DNA of 64,000 nt from Stenogyne calaminthoides (lineage: Eukaryota > Streptophyta > Magnoliopsida > Lamiales > Lamiaceae). Below, in pieces: positions 20,081-30,482 of this stretch; position 1 is the stretch's first letter; every line of letters starts with the position of its first letter. The position numbers were made by a program, and so were the translations under genes. The notes under the pieces were generated by a model. That model saw nothing but the letters and a program-made list of their open reading frames with translations. It was not told the origin of the DNA and made no database searches. The stretch covers positions 23,206,622 to 23,270,621 of the forward strand of contig JBBCBC010000001.1 in assembly GCA_037126765.1 (NCBI GenBank), in the 5' to 3' direction.

Positions 20081-20780
20081 TCAGCTGGGACCCCGTAACG
20101 TGAAACGTACATGGTTAGCAGATCCCGTATCAACTACCCACGAATGAGAAGTATACGCCGCTAAACAAGTTTCAACAACTAGTGCATGAGAATTACATTT
20201 CTTTTCGACCCTTTTGGGGTTGGAACAGGCAAACCTCCATTGTCCTCTTTCACCGCAGTTTAAGCACTTCCTCTTTGGATTTTCCTTGACACCACCGGCA
20301 TTCCTCATCTTACCATTGCCTTTGGCAACAGTTGAGTTTGATTGCTTATGGCTTTTGGTCCTCTTTTTTTTCTTGCCTTCCCTTGGCCTAGAAGATGAAG
20401 ACGGACCACTTGCCGCCAAAGCTTGAGTTTGGTGCCCCATCAACGCCTCTGCCGTGACCAAAGCTAGCGAGGCTAAAATACTCAAAACTTTTGGGCAGAG
20501 AGTGGAGTACCAAATCGATATGGGTCTTCAGATCATAATCTGTACCCATAACCTCAAGTTTGTTCAGATGGGCCATCTATTTTGAGGACGTAATCCCTCA
20601 CGAGGTTGCCCTCCACCATTTTCAGCGACAATATCTTTCGCAAGGTGATCTGACGAGTCCCGCATTTTTGACTCGTTAGTTGGCTCATCTGATTTTGGTG
20701 TGTCAAGAATCCACTTGTGCTTTTGTGCAGTTAGGACAATCATAACTTTTCGTTTCCAATCAACATAGTTTCCTATACAA
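20081..20780 (-). pseudogene. Element C gag and protease start
   Basis: The minus strand, near 20760, encodes the copia gag N-terminal signature NYVDWKRKVMIVLTAQKHKW. The middle follows (NKLEVMGTDYDL, LHSLPKSFEYF), then a basic linker and a zinc knuckle CLNCGERGQWRFAC. The usual His of the CCHC knuckle is Gln here. The aspartic protease active site follows (WVVDTGSANHV). Gag packages element RNA; protease cleaves the polyprotein. Frame changes near 20480 and 20600 break the product. Confidence 0.82.
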
Positions 20781-22351
20781 CTCTATTCACTTTAAGTATA
20801 TTAACAGTGGATTAAAAGGTTGCGCTGAAATAAATAACAATTTGTATAAGCACAAACATATCACAAGATTCGATCACATGTTTCATATTAAAATCTCAAA
20901 AAATATGAACATCCATCAACAAACATCTCAAAACAGTTTAAATAATCTACGTGGGGTGGGTCATTATTTAAACACATTCAAGCAGGTTACAAACAAGAAA
21001 CAGTTATAAACCTTTAATATCCAGATTAATAGTTGGCTCCCACTTGACCAATATAAAATTGACAGGGACTTCGGGGAAGTATATGCATATCAATTTTATA
21101 CCTAAGTAATAACCATGATTAAATACAAAATTATTACTTCGCTTTGAACAAGCCTCGCGGGGAGGGTCATCGTCGCCACTAATAATAACCCACAATCATC
21201 CTTACGGAATTTATTCATGTGAAATCTATCTTTTGGCCGTCCCGTGGGGGGAATTTCTCCAAAAGAATCCACAAATAAATAAATCATGGAGGTCAAAATT
21301 AATTCAATTTTATTATCCGGAATAAAATTTTCAATTAATTGTTTAAACATACTTAGTAATTTTCGTAGGTGAGATTTTTCGTTGGGAAATTCTCATGCAA
21401 ACACATTTAAACAAATTAAATAAAGCACAAGAAAACACAACAATAAATCAAGCAAAGCAGAAAAATAAACATATTGGGCACCAATTATCCAATTGTTATG
21501 GTTTGATTTTTCTTGGCTTGATTTTGAAGAAACGCCGTCTTGAATTTCTCCCACTCGATTGTCTCGAAAAGAACTCCGTCTCGAAACGCCACGCCAAGTA
21601 GCTCGCAGCCGGGATGCACGCCCATATCAGGCCGGCCCCTTGGCCAATCGACCGCGCCCGCACAGCCTTGGCAGCCTCGACATGCCTCGGCAGGCATCGC
21701 CCGCCCGTGCCTCGGCACGCCTCGGTAGGTCTTGCCGCGCCTCGTGAGCCTCGCCATACGCCTCAGCGGGCCTCGCCCGCCAGCGCCTCGGCGAGCCTCG
21801 GCGAGCACCGCACGCCCGGGTGCGCCCGTGCGTGCCAGCGCGCTAACCTCGCCTTTCTCGACGCCATCCCTTTCGCCGGTCTGGCCCTGCGCCATGCCCC
21901 GCGCAGCGTTTAGGCGATCCGCCCGACACCTGGCGTCGTGCCCGTCCGCATGGTGACATCCGTCCCGCGTGTGCCTCGCCAACGCGTTTTGCGTGATGTG
22001 CGTAAATCTGCATCTGATTCCGGATCTATCCTTTTAATTCTTCGTCTCCGCCTCCGCCTCCGTTTCCGATCCGATTACAATTTATTTACGAAAAATAAAT
22101 AAACCTAGATCTAGGCTAGTCTATTACATTGATCAAATCAAACAAATCCTAATCTACTCGTGGATTTTCTCACGAGGCAAAACGAATTCGAACGAATCGA
22201 ATTAAAACCCACAATTTATATGCATGCATAAATAAACACATTAATTTCCATGACAATTGGATACCTGCAAAAAAGATCTAGCAATTCTACTATCCAATTT
22301 CAAATTTAATAAAAATGAATTAAATTACAATTTAAAATTCAGAGCCCGAAA
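20781..22351 (-). other. Untranslated leader of element C, with a GC-rich island
   Basis: Between the PBS and gag lie about 1.5 kb with no recognisable protein domain. Most of it is AT-rich, but about 21590-21990 is strikingly GC-rich and built of GCCTCG/CGAGGC-type words. Long frames across this island on both strands are a by-product of composition and low complexity. The stretch is present only once in the window, since copy H is cut off before this region. Confidence 0.6.
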
Positions 22352-22368
22352 CCGAGGCCCTGATACCA
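22352..22368 (-). other. Primer binding site of element C (initiator tRNA-Met)
   Basis: On the minus strand, two bases after the 5' LTR end, the sequence TGGTATCAGGGCC matches the classic copia PBS complementary to the 3' end of plant initiator tRNA-Met (TGGTATCAGAGC), with one change. Confidence 0.9.
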
Positions 22369-22370
22369 GT

Positions 22371-24332
22371 TGTTGGGGAATTAATTGCCCGGATCTATTC
22401 GGGTTGAATATTTAAATACAAATTTAATTCTAACAATTATTACTAGCATGAATTAATCCTATATTAATTCAAATAATAATTCACCAACCAATCATGCATA
22501 TAAACAGTTCACATAAAACCTACGCATGCGGAAATACTACGGGTTTACGTGAACTAACCTCTCGGAGTGACAACTATTGAGAAGATGGATCCCGTTCACA
22601 CGAACACACCAAAAGGTCTTCTCAAGTATTCCCTTATCCTTGTTCAACAATCCGGTGGAAGAAACTCGCGAACAATTTAACAAAGAGAAAAAATAAAATT
22701 ATGTTGCACCACCTTTGTGGATTTCTAATTTTTCCAACACATGGAATTGCACACTCACAATTGAAGTTTTTCGAAAATACAGAATCTGTCGACGTTTCCA
22801 AATATTTGATATTTTATCGACGCTGATATTTTTCCGAAAAACTAATTTTCGTGTTCACCTGGGGATGAAACATTCATCCCCTATTTATAATGAGGGGTTG
22901 GTCGAAATTTTTGGTGGAAATAAAGATGAGAAAATCTTTTTCTTGATCTCCAAGAAATCTTGAATATATCTCATATATTCTTTTCTCCATATTTAAAATA
23001 TTCCACAAAAATCCCACTTCCTCTTGTTATGAATATTTTCGAAAAGAATAAGGAATAGGAATCCAAGATTTGGATCTTCTTGAATTTATGAGATATTCTT
23101 ATATTCCAAGAATACATATCTTCCATAATATATTTTCAAGAAAATCAAGAAAATCTTTCCTCTCCTTATTTATTCATAAATTTCAAAATATGCTTAATAA
23201 ATAACCAAGTGGGAGATTTCTTGAATTTAATGAGATAATCTTGTATTCCAAGAATACTTATCTACATTCCATAACAAAATTCAAAGAAAATCTTTCTCCC
23301 TCTTTTATTTATTATTTTCGAAACTTTTAGGAAAATTAGGCAACAATGATTTATTTTATTTTAAACATCTTTTTCAGTTACTGGACATTATATTTGGGCT
23401 ACTTGAGGGGCCTTTAGGAGAATTAAGATTGGACCTTCTAATGGACTTTGAATATCTAATATTGAGCCACAATATTATTCAAGCCAATAAATATTAATTA
23501 ATCCCACTACATAATTAATATTGCACTATCCATCTTAACCCATATTACTGTTAATATGACTCCCGATTATTATTTCCCGTGTTTAAGATTATCTAGCCCA
23601 TTAATTAATTCAAGCCACTGAAATAGCTTTCCATTAATTAATATCTTTTGTCCTTGGTCAAGGATCTGTTCAACATTATTATCCATATCGGAAACTAATT
23701 CCACTTGCAAGATTTGGTATGATAAATCTTATGAACCTCCCAAGGGGGCAAATCAAACAAGCGTACTCGCACACGATTCTTCGTATTAAATCTTAGCAAT
23801 CGCACGTGACCAGTAATATTGCTCAAGATATAAAGTATTGAATCTCATTGTTTCTCTACCCGTCATAAGTCAAAGAAATAATTACTAACCACACACGATC
23901 CTATTTAAGGGACGAAGATTAAGAAATAACAAACCACTGAGGTCTAATTCTTCCTGGTTCAGTGCTGAAGAATTTATCCTCCTGTAGGTTCTGTTCAGTG
24001 CATCAGTCATGCACTAGTGTAATCTCTTAGTCAAGACAAACTAATCTGAGCCTTACATTTCAACCTTTCATGATGGATTGTTCATTTCCATCTAGGTCGT
24101 GAACAACGTACTTTTAGTTACAAGGGACTGTTAATTTAATCTTCTGTGATCTGGTATCACTAAATTAACTACAATGTAACACGTACTGTTTATTGAACAA
24201 TTATGCAGTAAATATATGTAACATTCAATGATATTTAAAGCATCAGTGACAAATAATTTATTTAAGTAAATAAGACAGTAATTCAGTTTGGTTATACAAA
24301 GTAAAAGCATACTTTCCAGTATAACCCCAACA
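22371..24332 (-). repeat. Element C 5' LTR
   Basis: 1962 bp, bounded by TGTTGGGG and CCCCAACA, partner of 15020-16989. It carries the minus-strand TATA candidate near 22880, within CCCTATTTATAATGAGG as read on the plus strand. Confidence 0.93.
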
Positions 24333-24337
24333 AAATG

Positions 24338-25388
24338 GCCACGGGCTGTAAATGGATATTAGCTCTTCGGGTGGACTATGAATAAGTGGAGCATACACTT
24401 GGCAACTATGACATGCGCTGGCATAATTGATTGAGTCTTTTTTTAGTGTAGGCCAATAGTACCCTTGTCTGATTGTTTTGTATGCCAGGGCATGTCCGCC
24501 TGTATGATTTCCACAAACTCCTGCATGAATCTGTACCAGGACCGCGTGACCCTCCTCGGGAGTAATACATATCAATAATGGAAGAGAGAAACTTCTTTTG
24601 TATAATTGCCTTTCTAGAATGGTGTACCGAGCAGCTTGTAGTCTGAGACGAGCAACTTGTGCCTTATTTTCAGGAAGGATACCATTTCGTAGGTAGTTTA
24701 AAATTGGGGTCATCAATGTTTCTTGTTCAACTGCTACCTGGACGATCGTAACCCTCGGAACTGAAGGCGAGCACGTTGTGATGACCACAACGTCCGTTGT
24801 GTTAGTCACCCCCTCCACTGCCGCCAATCGTGCTAAGGCATCGGTAAATGAGTTGCCTAAATGAGGAAGTTGTTCAATATATACCTGTTCAAACTGCTCA
24901 AGCAGTTCCTTTGCTAGCTGCTGGTATCGCACCATTTGCTCGCCCCGGGCCTCATATTCGCCTAAGATTTGGTATATAATTATATGAGAATCGCTGTAGA
25001 TCATCAACTTTTGAATTCCAATTGCCATTGCCATATGCAGACCAGCGATCAGAGCTTCGTATTCAACTTTGTTTTTCGTAGCTGGGATATCAAACCGGAT
25101 GGCAGTTGTAAAAGTTTGCCGGGTCGGGCTAATGAGAACCATGCCCGCTCCGGCTCTTGTGCTCGTTGATGATCCATCTACATACATGTGTCATGGTTGA
25201 TCGATTTCTTTTTTGGGCATTTGTGGGTATGTTAGTTCGACCATAAAGTCAGCCATAGCCTGGCCCTTGATCCCTGTTCGCGAAGCGAATGTAATGCCGA
25301 ATTGGCCTAGCTCCACTGCCCACTTAAGCAACCTGCTCGCTGTGTCCGGTCGGTGGAGAACCTGACGCAATGGGAAAGTGGTAAGCAC
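24338..25388 (-). pseudogene. Element A pol, RNase H and integrase zinc domain
   Basis: The minus strand, one frame with in-frame stops near 25388-25394 and at 25188-25190 (a Trp position), encodes the end of the RT connection (FPLRQVLHRPDTASRLLKWA). RNase H follows with its acidic residues (MYVDGSSTS, VEYEALIAG, YSDSHII, TDALARLAA). Then comes the H2C2 zinc domain of integrase (HAGVCGNHTGGHALAYKTIR, CHSCQ) up to SIYSPWPF, where copia element C is inserted. RNase H removes the RNA strand during reverse transcription. Motifs are well kept, so inactivation is relatively recent. Confidence 0.88.
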
Positions 25389-25394
25389 CTCGAC

Positions 25395-26717
25395 TTAATG
25401 GTTGAAGAAGTACGGTTTTAGTTTGCGGACGCTCATAATAAGAGCATACGCAAGTTTCTCCAGCGGAGGATATCGAAGTTCGGCTTCCTTGAGTACTTGG
25501 CTTACGTAATAAATAAGCAAATGTGTTGTACCCTCTGCTCGGACGAGCACAACGCTGATTGCGTGCTCGGAAGCAGCAAGGTACAAGTAAAGCTTCTCGC
25601 CCAGGACAGGCTTGGATAATGTTTGAGTGTCCGCCAGATAATGCTGCAATGATTCAAAAGCACTTTGGCAGTGTTCTGTCCACAAAAACTTTCCTTTCTT
25701 GAGTGCGTAGAAGAAAGGCTTACATTTGTCCCTGGTTCGAGATATGAACTGGTTCACAGAAGCCAAACGTCCTGTTAGCTTTTGAACTTCCTTCACATTT
25801 TTGGGTGCTTGCATATCAAGTATGGCTTGGATTTTTGAGGGATTAGCTTCGATCCCTCTCTGACTGACCATGTGCCCCAAGAACTTTCCTGAATGAATCC
25901 CAAAACTACATTTTTTCAGGTTTAACTTCATGTTGTATGCTCGGAGAATATCAAACGTCTACGCCAAATGGCCGAGGTGATCCTCTTTGTGTTCACTTTT
26001 AACCACAATATCGTCAATGTACACCTCGATTGTTCGTCCAATGTGCTCGTCAAATATTTTGTTCACCAACCTTTGATATGTTGCTCCGACATTCTTTAAC
26101 CCGAACGACATGCGCTTCTAGCAATACATATTCTTTTCATTGCAAAAAGCTGTATTCTTCTGATCGTCGGGATGCATTGGTATTTGATGATAACCATCAA
26201 ACGCATCCATGAACGTCATGAGCTCATGCCCTGCTGTATTATCGACCAAATAATCGATATGCGACATCGAGAAGTTGTATTTTGGGCATGCTTCGTTCAG
26301 ATCGGTAAAATCTATACATAACCTCCAAGTACCGTTTGGTTTTCGAACGAGCACTGGATTTGCGAGCCACCTAGGGTACTCAACCTCCCGAATTAGCTTA
26401 TTGTTGAGCAACTTTTTAATTTCAGCATCCATAGGTGCATACTTCTCCGGGCTGAATATTCTTCGCTTTTGGATTATCGGGATTTGTGTTGGGTCTAAAT
26501 TGAGAGAATGACATGCATGTTTTGGATCAATGCCAACCATGTCCTCGTGTGACCATGCAAACACATCCAAATTTGCTTGTAAATATGATATCATTTCTGT
26601 TCGAAGTGGTTCCGGTAATTCTGATCCAATGAAGATTTCTAGATCCAGTTTGGCTGGATCTACCATAACAGACTCCAATTGTTCAACATGCATTGCTTGC
26701 CTCTTTTCTCCTTCCAT
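25395..26717 (-). pseudogene. Element A pol, reverse transcriptase
   Basis: One minus-strand frame with two in-frame TAG stops (26118-26120 and near 25947). It carries the gypsy RT motifs: VLVRKPNGTWRLCIDFTDLN, FMDAFDGYHQIPMH, the catalytic VYIDDIVVKS near 26010 (YIDD in place of the more common YVDD), LNLKKCSFGI, FLGHMVSQRGIEANPSKI, and LSKPVLGEKLYLYLAASEHA of the connection to RNase H. Sequence and domain order place it in plant Ty3/gypsy, Tat/Athila side. It is joined to the protease frame by a frameshift near 26700-26900. Confidence 0.9.
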
Positions 26718-26898
26718 TGGGGATCTTCAATCGGCCCCTGGTGCTCGTCTCCAACCTCCATGGGATCAAAACCTATGAGAGGTTCCAAGTCCGGGCGCTG
26801 GTTGGTAGGTCTATGCTCATGGATTCGGGAGCGTGTATGGTCGTCTTGGGTTCTGTGCTCGCCCGGGGAAGTGTGTTCGCTCGTGATGATGTGTTCGC

Positions 26899-27728
26899 CT
26901 ATCGGCTTGATTCTTTGGTTTCCCAAACTTGTTCCATCATGCCAACGATATTCTGCTTTTTTGGCACGCATGATAGCAGGCAATCTCGAGCCTTTTTCTG
27001 ATCGCCCTTTACGATGCCCGTCCCTTCTAGTGTTGGAAATTTGAGACAGTAATAATAAGTCGAACATGCAGCTTTGAATTCCTGAATAAACGGGCGACCT
27101 AGAAACCCGTTATAGGTAGATGGAGCATCGACAATTACAAAATCTAGCATTCTAGTTCGTCGAATCTCCGGATTAGTAGTAGACTCTAACTCAACTCCTA
27201 GCCTAATCAAACAATAAGGCCGGGTTATAGATTCCCCGAAACCCATTATGGTGTGATCACAAGGCTCAATATATTCCCTTAGATCCCCGACCTGCTTTTC
27301 CATCTGGTGCAGAGTGTTGACGAACAATATGTTCGCATATGCCCCAATGTCTACTAGGAGACGATGCACTTTTAATCCGAGAAGTAGGGCACTAATAGTT
27401 AGAGAATCGTTGTGGGGAGTGATGATTCCGTCGAGGTCGTCATCTGAAAACATAATTTGGTGGGATGGTGGTATGCAGGCTGATGTGCTCGCCACATTCA
27501 CTTGATGTATGCTTTGCATGGCGCGCATTTCTATCTTCTTACGTCTGTTCGATAATGTAGGTACCTGATAACATCCACCCACCGGTCCGTAATCTGGGCG
27601 GATCATGTTGATTTCTTGACCCTATCGACCTTTGTTCAAGATTGATGGTCTCTACGGTCGAATTTTCCTGAGGCTGAGGTTGAACCTCCTTTTGAATATG
27701 AGGTCGACTTTGTCCAGACCTCTCTATC
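26899..27728 (-). pseudogene. Element A gag end and aspartic protease
   Basis: The minus strand encodes a basic gag-like tail and the segment FSDDDLDGIITPHNDSLTIS, which precedes the protease in Tat-type polyproteins. The protease follows: LLVDIGAYANILFVNTLHQM, and later FLGRPFIQEFKAACSTYY. The active-site triad is D-I-G instead of D-T-G, which should cripple catalysis. The upstream gag body is missing: solo LTR S2 begins at 27729, and only 91 bp separate its right flank from the 5' LTR of A. Confidence 0.82.
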
Positions 27729-29500
27729 TGTTGGGATATTTTAGTTTTGATGAATTATGCCAAAACATTATCAACTTGTGTTATTGAAGCTAATCTATAG
27801 ATAACAAGTTGAGGGGGAACGAGAGAACAAATTGAGGGGGAACTCACGAAATCAGACGTAGATGATCGAGATCGACGAGGTCAGAGACGAGACCGACGAG
27901 ATCGGATGAGTAAGATGAGTTCGAGTTAATCGATGAGTGAGCAAAATCGGAAGAGAAGAAAAGCTAAACGGTGATCGGAAGATCGATGACCAAAAATGAC
28001 CGGATGATGACCGAAACGGACTGATCGGATGATCGGAAAAATTTAGCCGATCCGGTGATCGGAAGAAGCGCATAAGCCGATCGAAAAGAAACCGACGGTA
28101 AGATCAAAAGTGAAGGTTGCGGATCGTAAGAGGAGCAGATGAGACCGACGAGATCGACGTGATCGAGATCAGATATGAAGATGAGCAGATGATCAAGATC
28201 AGAAGTGATTGAGATCAGATGTTCTAAACTGATATGCTAACCCAATATGCTAACCTGATGTACTAATCTGATGCAGATAAACTGATATGCTGACCTGATG
28301 CTATACTAATCTGATCATGTGAGCCGATCGATCAAAGAAGAAATCGATATCGAAAACTAGAAATCATACCGGATCGGAAAGAAGTCATCTCGGTCATATT
28401 CACCGAGAATCGAACGCTGGCGATGATCGCTTAGCTCGAAAAGCTAGTGACTGAGGGTCGATTGTCCGAAGACAAAGAACTAAACTCGGTCACGACGAGT
28501 GTCGATTATACCGATCGTATAAGGTCCATTGAAGAAGTCCGCCAATCAAGAATCCCGAGTCCAAGGAAGCCCGAGTTCAAGAAAGCGAGGATCGATAAAC
28601 CCGAGACTCAGAAGATCCTGAAGAATATAGCCGTTAGATTCAGCTGACGTGGACCAATGAGAGGAAGACAACAAGCTTGAAAAAGCTGCAAGAAGCTACA
28701 GAATAGTATGGATTTGAATGTGACTCCATCCAACGGTAACATTCAAATCCACACTATAAATATAAGTTCTTCCTTCATTATTCGTGTGGTAGTGGATGCG
28801 TGGAGATTATAGCACGAGATGCTACAGAGCCAAAGAGAATTATACCCAAAGCATTCCCACCCTAGAACACAAGTCTATAGATATACAAATATGTTCAAGA
28901 GTGTTCTAGAACCCAATCTAAGCAACCCACGATGTATCCTAAGCTTAGAGAGATTTTCCCAACCTTAGCATTGAGGCTAAACAAATGTAAGGGAAAATCT
29001 CAACCTAGTTGGAAACCAAACAAACCTTACCCAAATCAGTCGGTTAAGTTTGTAGGTGAGTGTGAACTCGGTAAACATCTAGCAATCCCGAAAGGGAGGG
29101 TAGGCAATCCCGAGTGAGGGTGATAAGTCCCGATTGGAGTGTGAACTCGGTAAACATCTGTAGGCAATCCTGTGGAGGGTGATAGTCCCGTTTGAGTGAG
29201 AGCTCGTTAAATATCTAGAGGCGAGCCCTAGAGGGTGATAAGTCCAGTTGGAAGGAATTTCCTTAGGAACAGGGAGAGTGGATGTAGGAGCTTGAGTCTC
29301 CGAACCACTATACATTGTTGTGTTGTTTACTGCTTTATGTTCTTATATTGTCATATGCATTCGATTATAAGCAAAACACAACACATGAGCTTAAAAAGTG
29401 AAAAATTGGAAACACTCTGCCCTCACCCCCGTTTTATATGCACCGCTTTGAAATGTTTTGCTTCCGCATGCTCAAAATGGGTTTTTCACCGGGACCAACA
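27729..29500 (+). mobile_element. Solo LTR S2 with 5-bp target duplication CTATC
   Basis: 1772 bp from TGTTGGGATATTTTAG to GGGACCAACA, flanked by CTATC on both sides (27724-27728 and 29501-29505). There is no internal region, so this is a solo LTR left by LTR-LTR recombination. TATAAATATAAG at 28755-28766 is the likely promoter. A GATC-dense stretch lies at 27850-28340. Downstream, GATGTAGGA...CGAACCACTATA lies at 29281-29312. Same family as S1. Copia-like by its termini and by similarity of this last block to the LTR of element G. Confidence 0.92.
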
Positions 29501-29505
29501 CTATC

Positions 29506-29596
29506 TGAGTATTTCTTGACTGAGGCATTTTATTTATTTATTTTTTTATCTGAATTTTTTTTCCTTTAGGTTGATTGGGTTAGGGCACCCTCCAAT
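29506..29596 (-). other. Residual 5' leader of element A
   Basis: Only 91 bp remain between the right flank of S2 and the 5' LTR. On the minus strand, TGGAGGGTGCCC begins two bases after the LTR end and sits where a PBS belongs, but I cannot match it to a tRNA with confidence. The gag gene that should follow is absent. Confidence 0.5.
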
Positions 29597-30482
29597 TGTT
29601 GCAAGTCGTGTTACGTGGAAAATATGATGTGGCGTTGTGTGTGAAAACTTACAAATAAAGGGGTGGTGTGTCGAACAAAAAGTATATAAGACGAACACAA
29701 CATAATGTGTGATGTCAACAAGGAGTTGATTACCCAGTTCACCAAAATTGACTACTTCTGGGGGCGTACCAAGCCAGGGATATTTTATTTGAGAGTTGGG
29801 GGTGTACCGAACATAATGCACTTATGACGTGTACAAGTTACATGTGGGATAGTGAGGTGGTATGTATGTTCTTACCAAGAAATTTTCTCAACCCTCTTTA
29901 TGATTTTCGAAGGTCTACTTATAGAGCTTTGACAAGCATGTGGTGGCTTGGAAAGTACGAGCTGGCGATTTCGTGTCATGCAAGAATTTATGTGGTGCTG
30001 CCACGTTTTCTATCATGCTTCTCTGGTTGACATCTTTCTTCTCTTGCTTACGAAGTTTACTACTTGTCGTCTAGGTGGTATGGACTTAACAGGTGGTTGT
30101 CTTGGTGCTCGCTGACGTGTACTTGTTCCTGATTGGCCATTCTGCTCGCTTTGAGAGATTCGGCCGTAGGCCAAGCATTTTAACTCCTGCTACCTACTCG
30201 CCTTTGAGGGGTGAGCAAGCCTTCCTTCTTTTGTTCGATTTCTGCTCGACCACTACCTTTGCTCGCCTCCTTATCTACATACCAAACGTACAATTTTTTT
30301 CGTTGTGGGGCATAGTCCTTGATGAGCACGTAAGAGTAAATATAGTGCTCGCCAGGTTGGCGAGCACGTAGGAGTAATTACTACATTCACAACACCCGAC
30401 GAGAAAGGATATTTATAGTTTTTTTTGTACACGTTTTCGTTTGACGTGTAAATAACGTGAAAGGTTTTGACCGATCACAAAA
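29597..30482 (-). repeat. Element A 5' LTR (right)
   Basis: 886 bp, TGTTGCAAGTCG to GATCACAAAA; the final CA is changed to AA relative to the other copies (CACAACA). It is flanked by CCCAC at 30483-30487. The minus-strand TATA candidate CTATAAATATCC is near 30411-30422, about 65 bp inside the U3 end. The hairpin GTGCTCGCC-AGGTT-GGCGAGCAC recurs near 30344-30366. Confidence 0.92.

Larger units (their letters stand above)
15020..24332 (-). mobile_element. Element C: Ty1/copia retrotransposon inserted in the integrase of element A
   Basis: LTRs at 15020-16989 (1970 bp) and 22371-24332 (1962 bp) begin TGTTGGGGAATTAATTGCC and end CCCCAACA. Target duplication: AAACG (15015-15019) and AAATG (24333-24337), one substitution apart; the host pol sequence predicts AAATG as the original. 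Minus-strand order gag, PR, INT, RT, RNase H is the copia order. A PBS for initiator tRNA-Met and a polypurine tract are in the expected places. The LTRs look very alike, implying a fairly recent insertion, but the coding region is broken. Confidence 0.95.
5291..30482 (-). mobile_element. Element A: Tat-type Ty3/gypsy retrotransposon, minus strand, with nested insertions
   Basis: Seen: LTRs at both ends beginning TGTTGCAAGT (5291 and 29597) and ending CACAACA/CACAAAA (7849 and 30482). They are flanked by an identical 5-bp duplication CCCAC (5286-5290 and 30483-30487). The minus-strand order is PR, RT, RNase H, INT, which is the gypsy order. A polypurine tract reads into the left LTR on the minus strand (7850-7862), so the left LTR is the 3' LTR. 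A long spacer with an antisense gene lies between INT and that LTR, a hallmark of the plant Tat lineage. Gag is essentially absent. Nested: S1 (5386-7030), C (15020-24332) and S2 (27729-29500). The span is 25.2 kb, of which about 12.5 kb is the element itself including a 1.3-kb duplication. Confidence 0.92.

Noticed and set aside
21485..21982. 165-codon frame and several plus-strand frames in the GC-rich leader of element C
   Set aside because: Arg/Gly/Ala-rich low-complexity translation in a region without homology; it overlaps similar frames in other readings.
29546..29821. 91-codon frame repeated at 58164-58421 and 6947-7168
   Set aside because: It lies wholly within family A LTRs and recurs only because the LTR does; no start context or domain.
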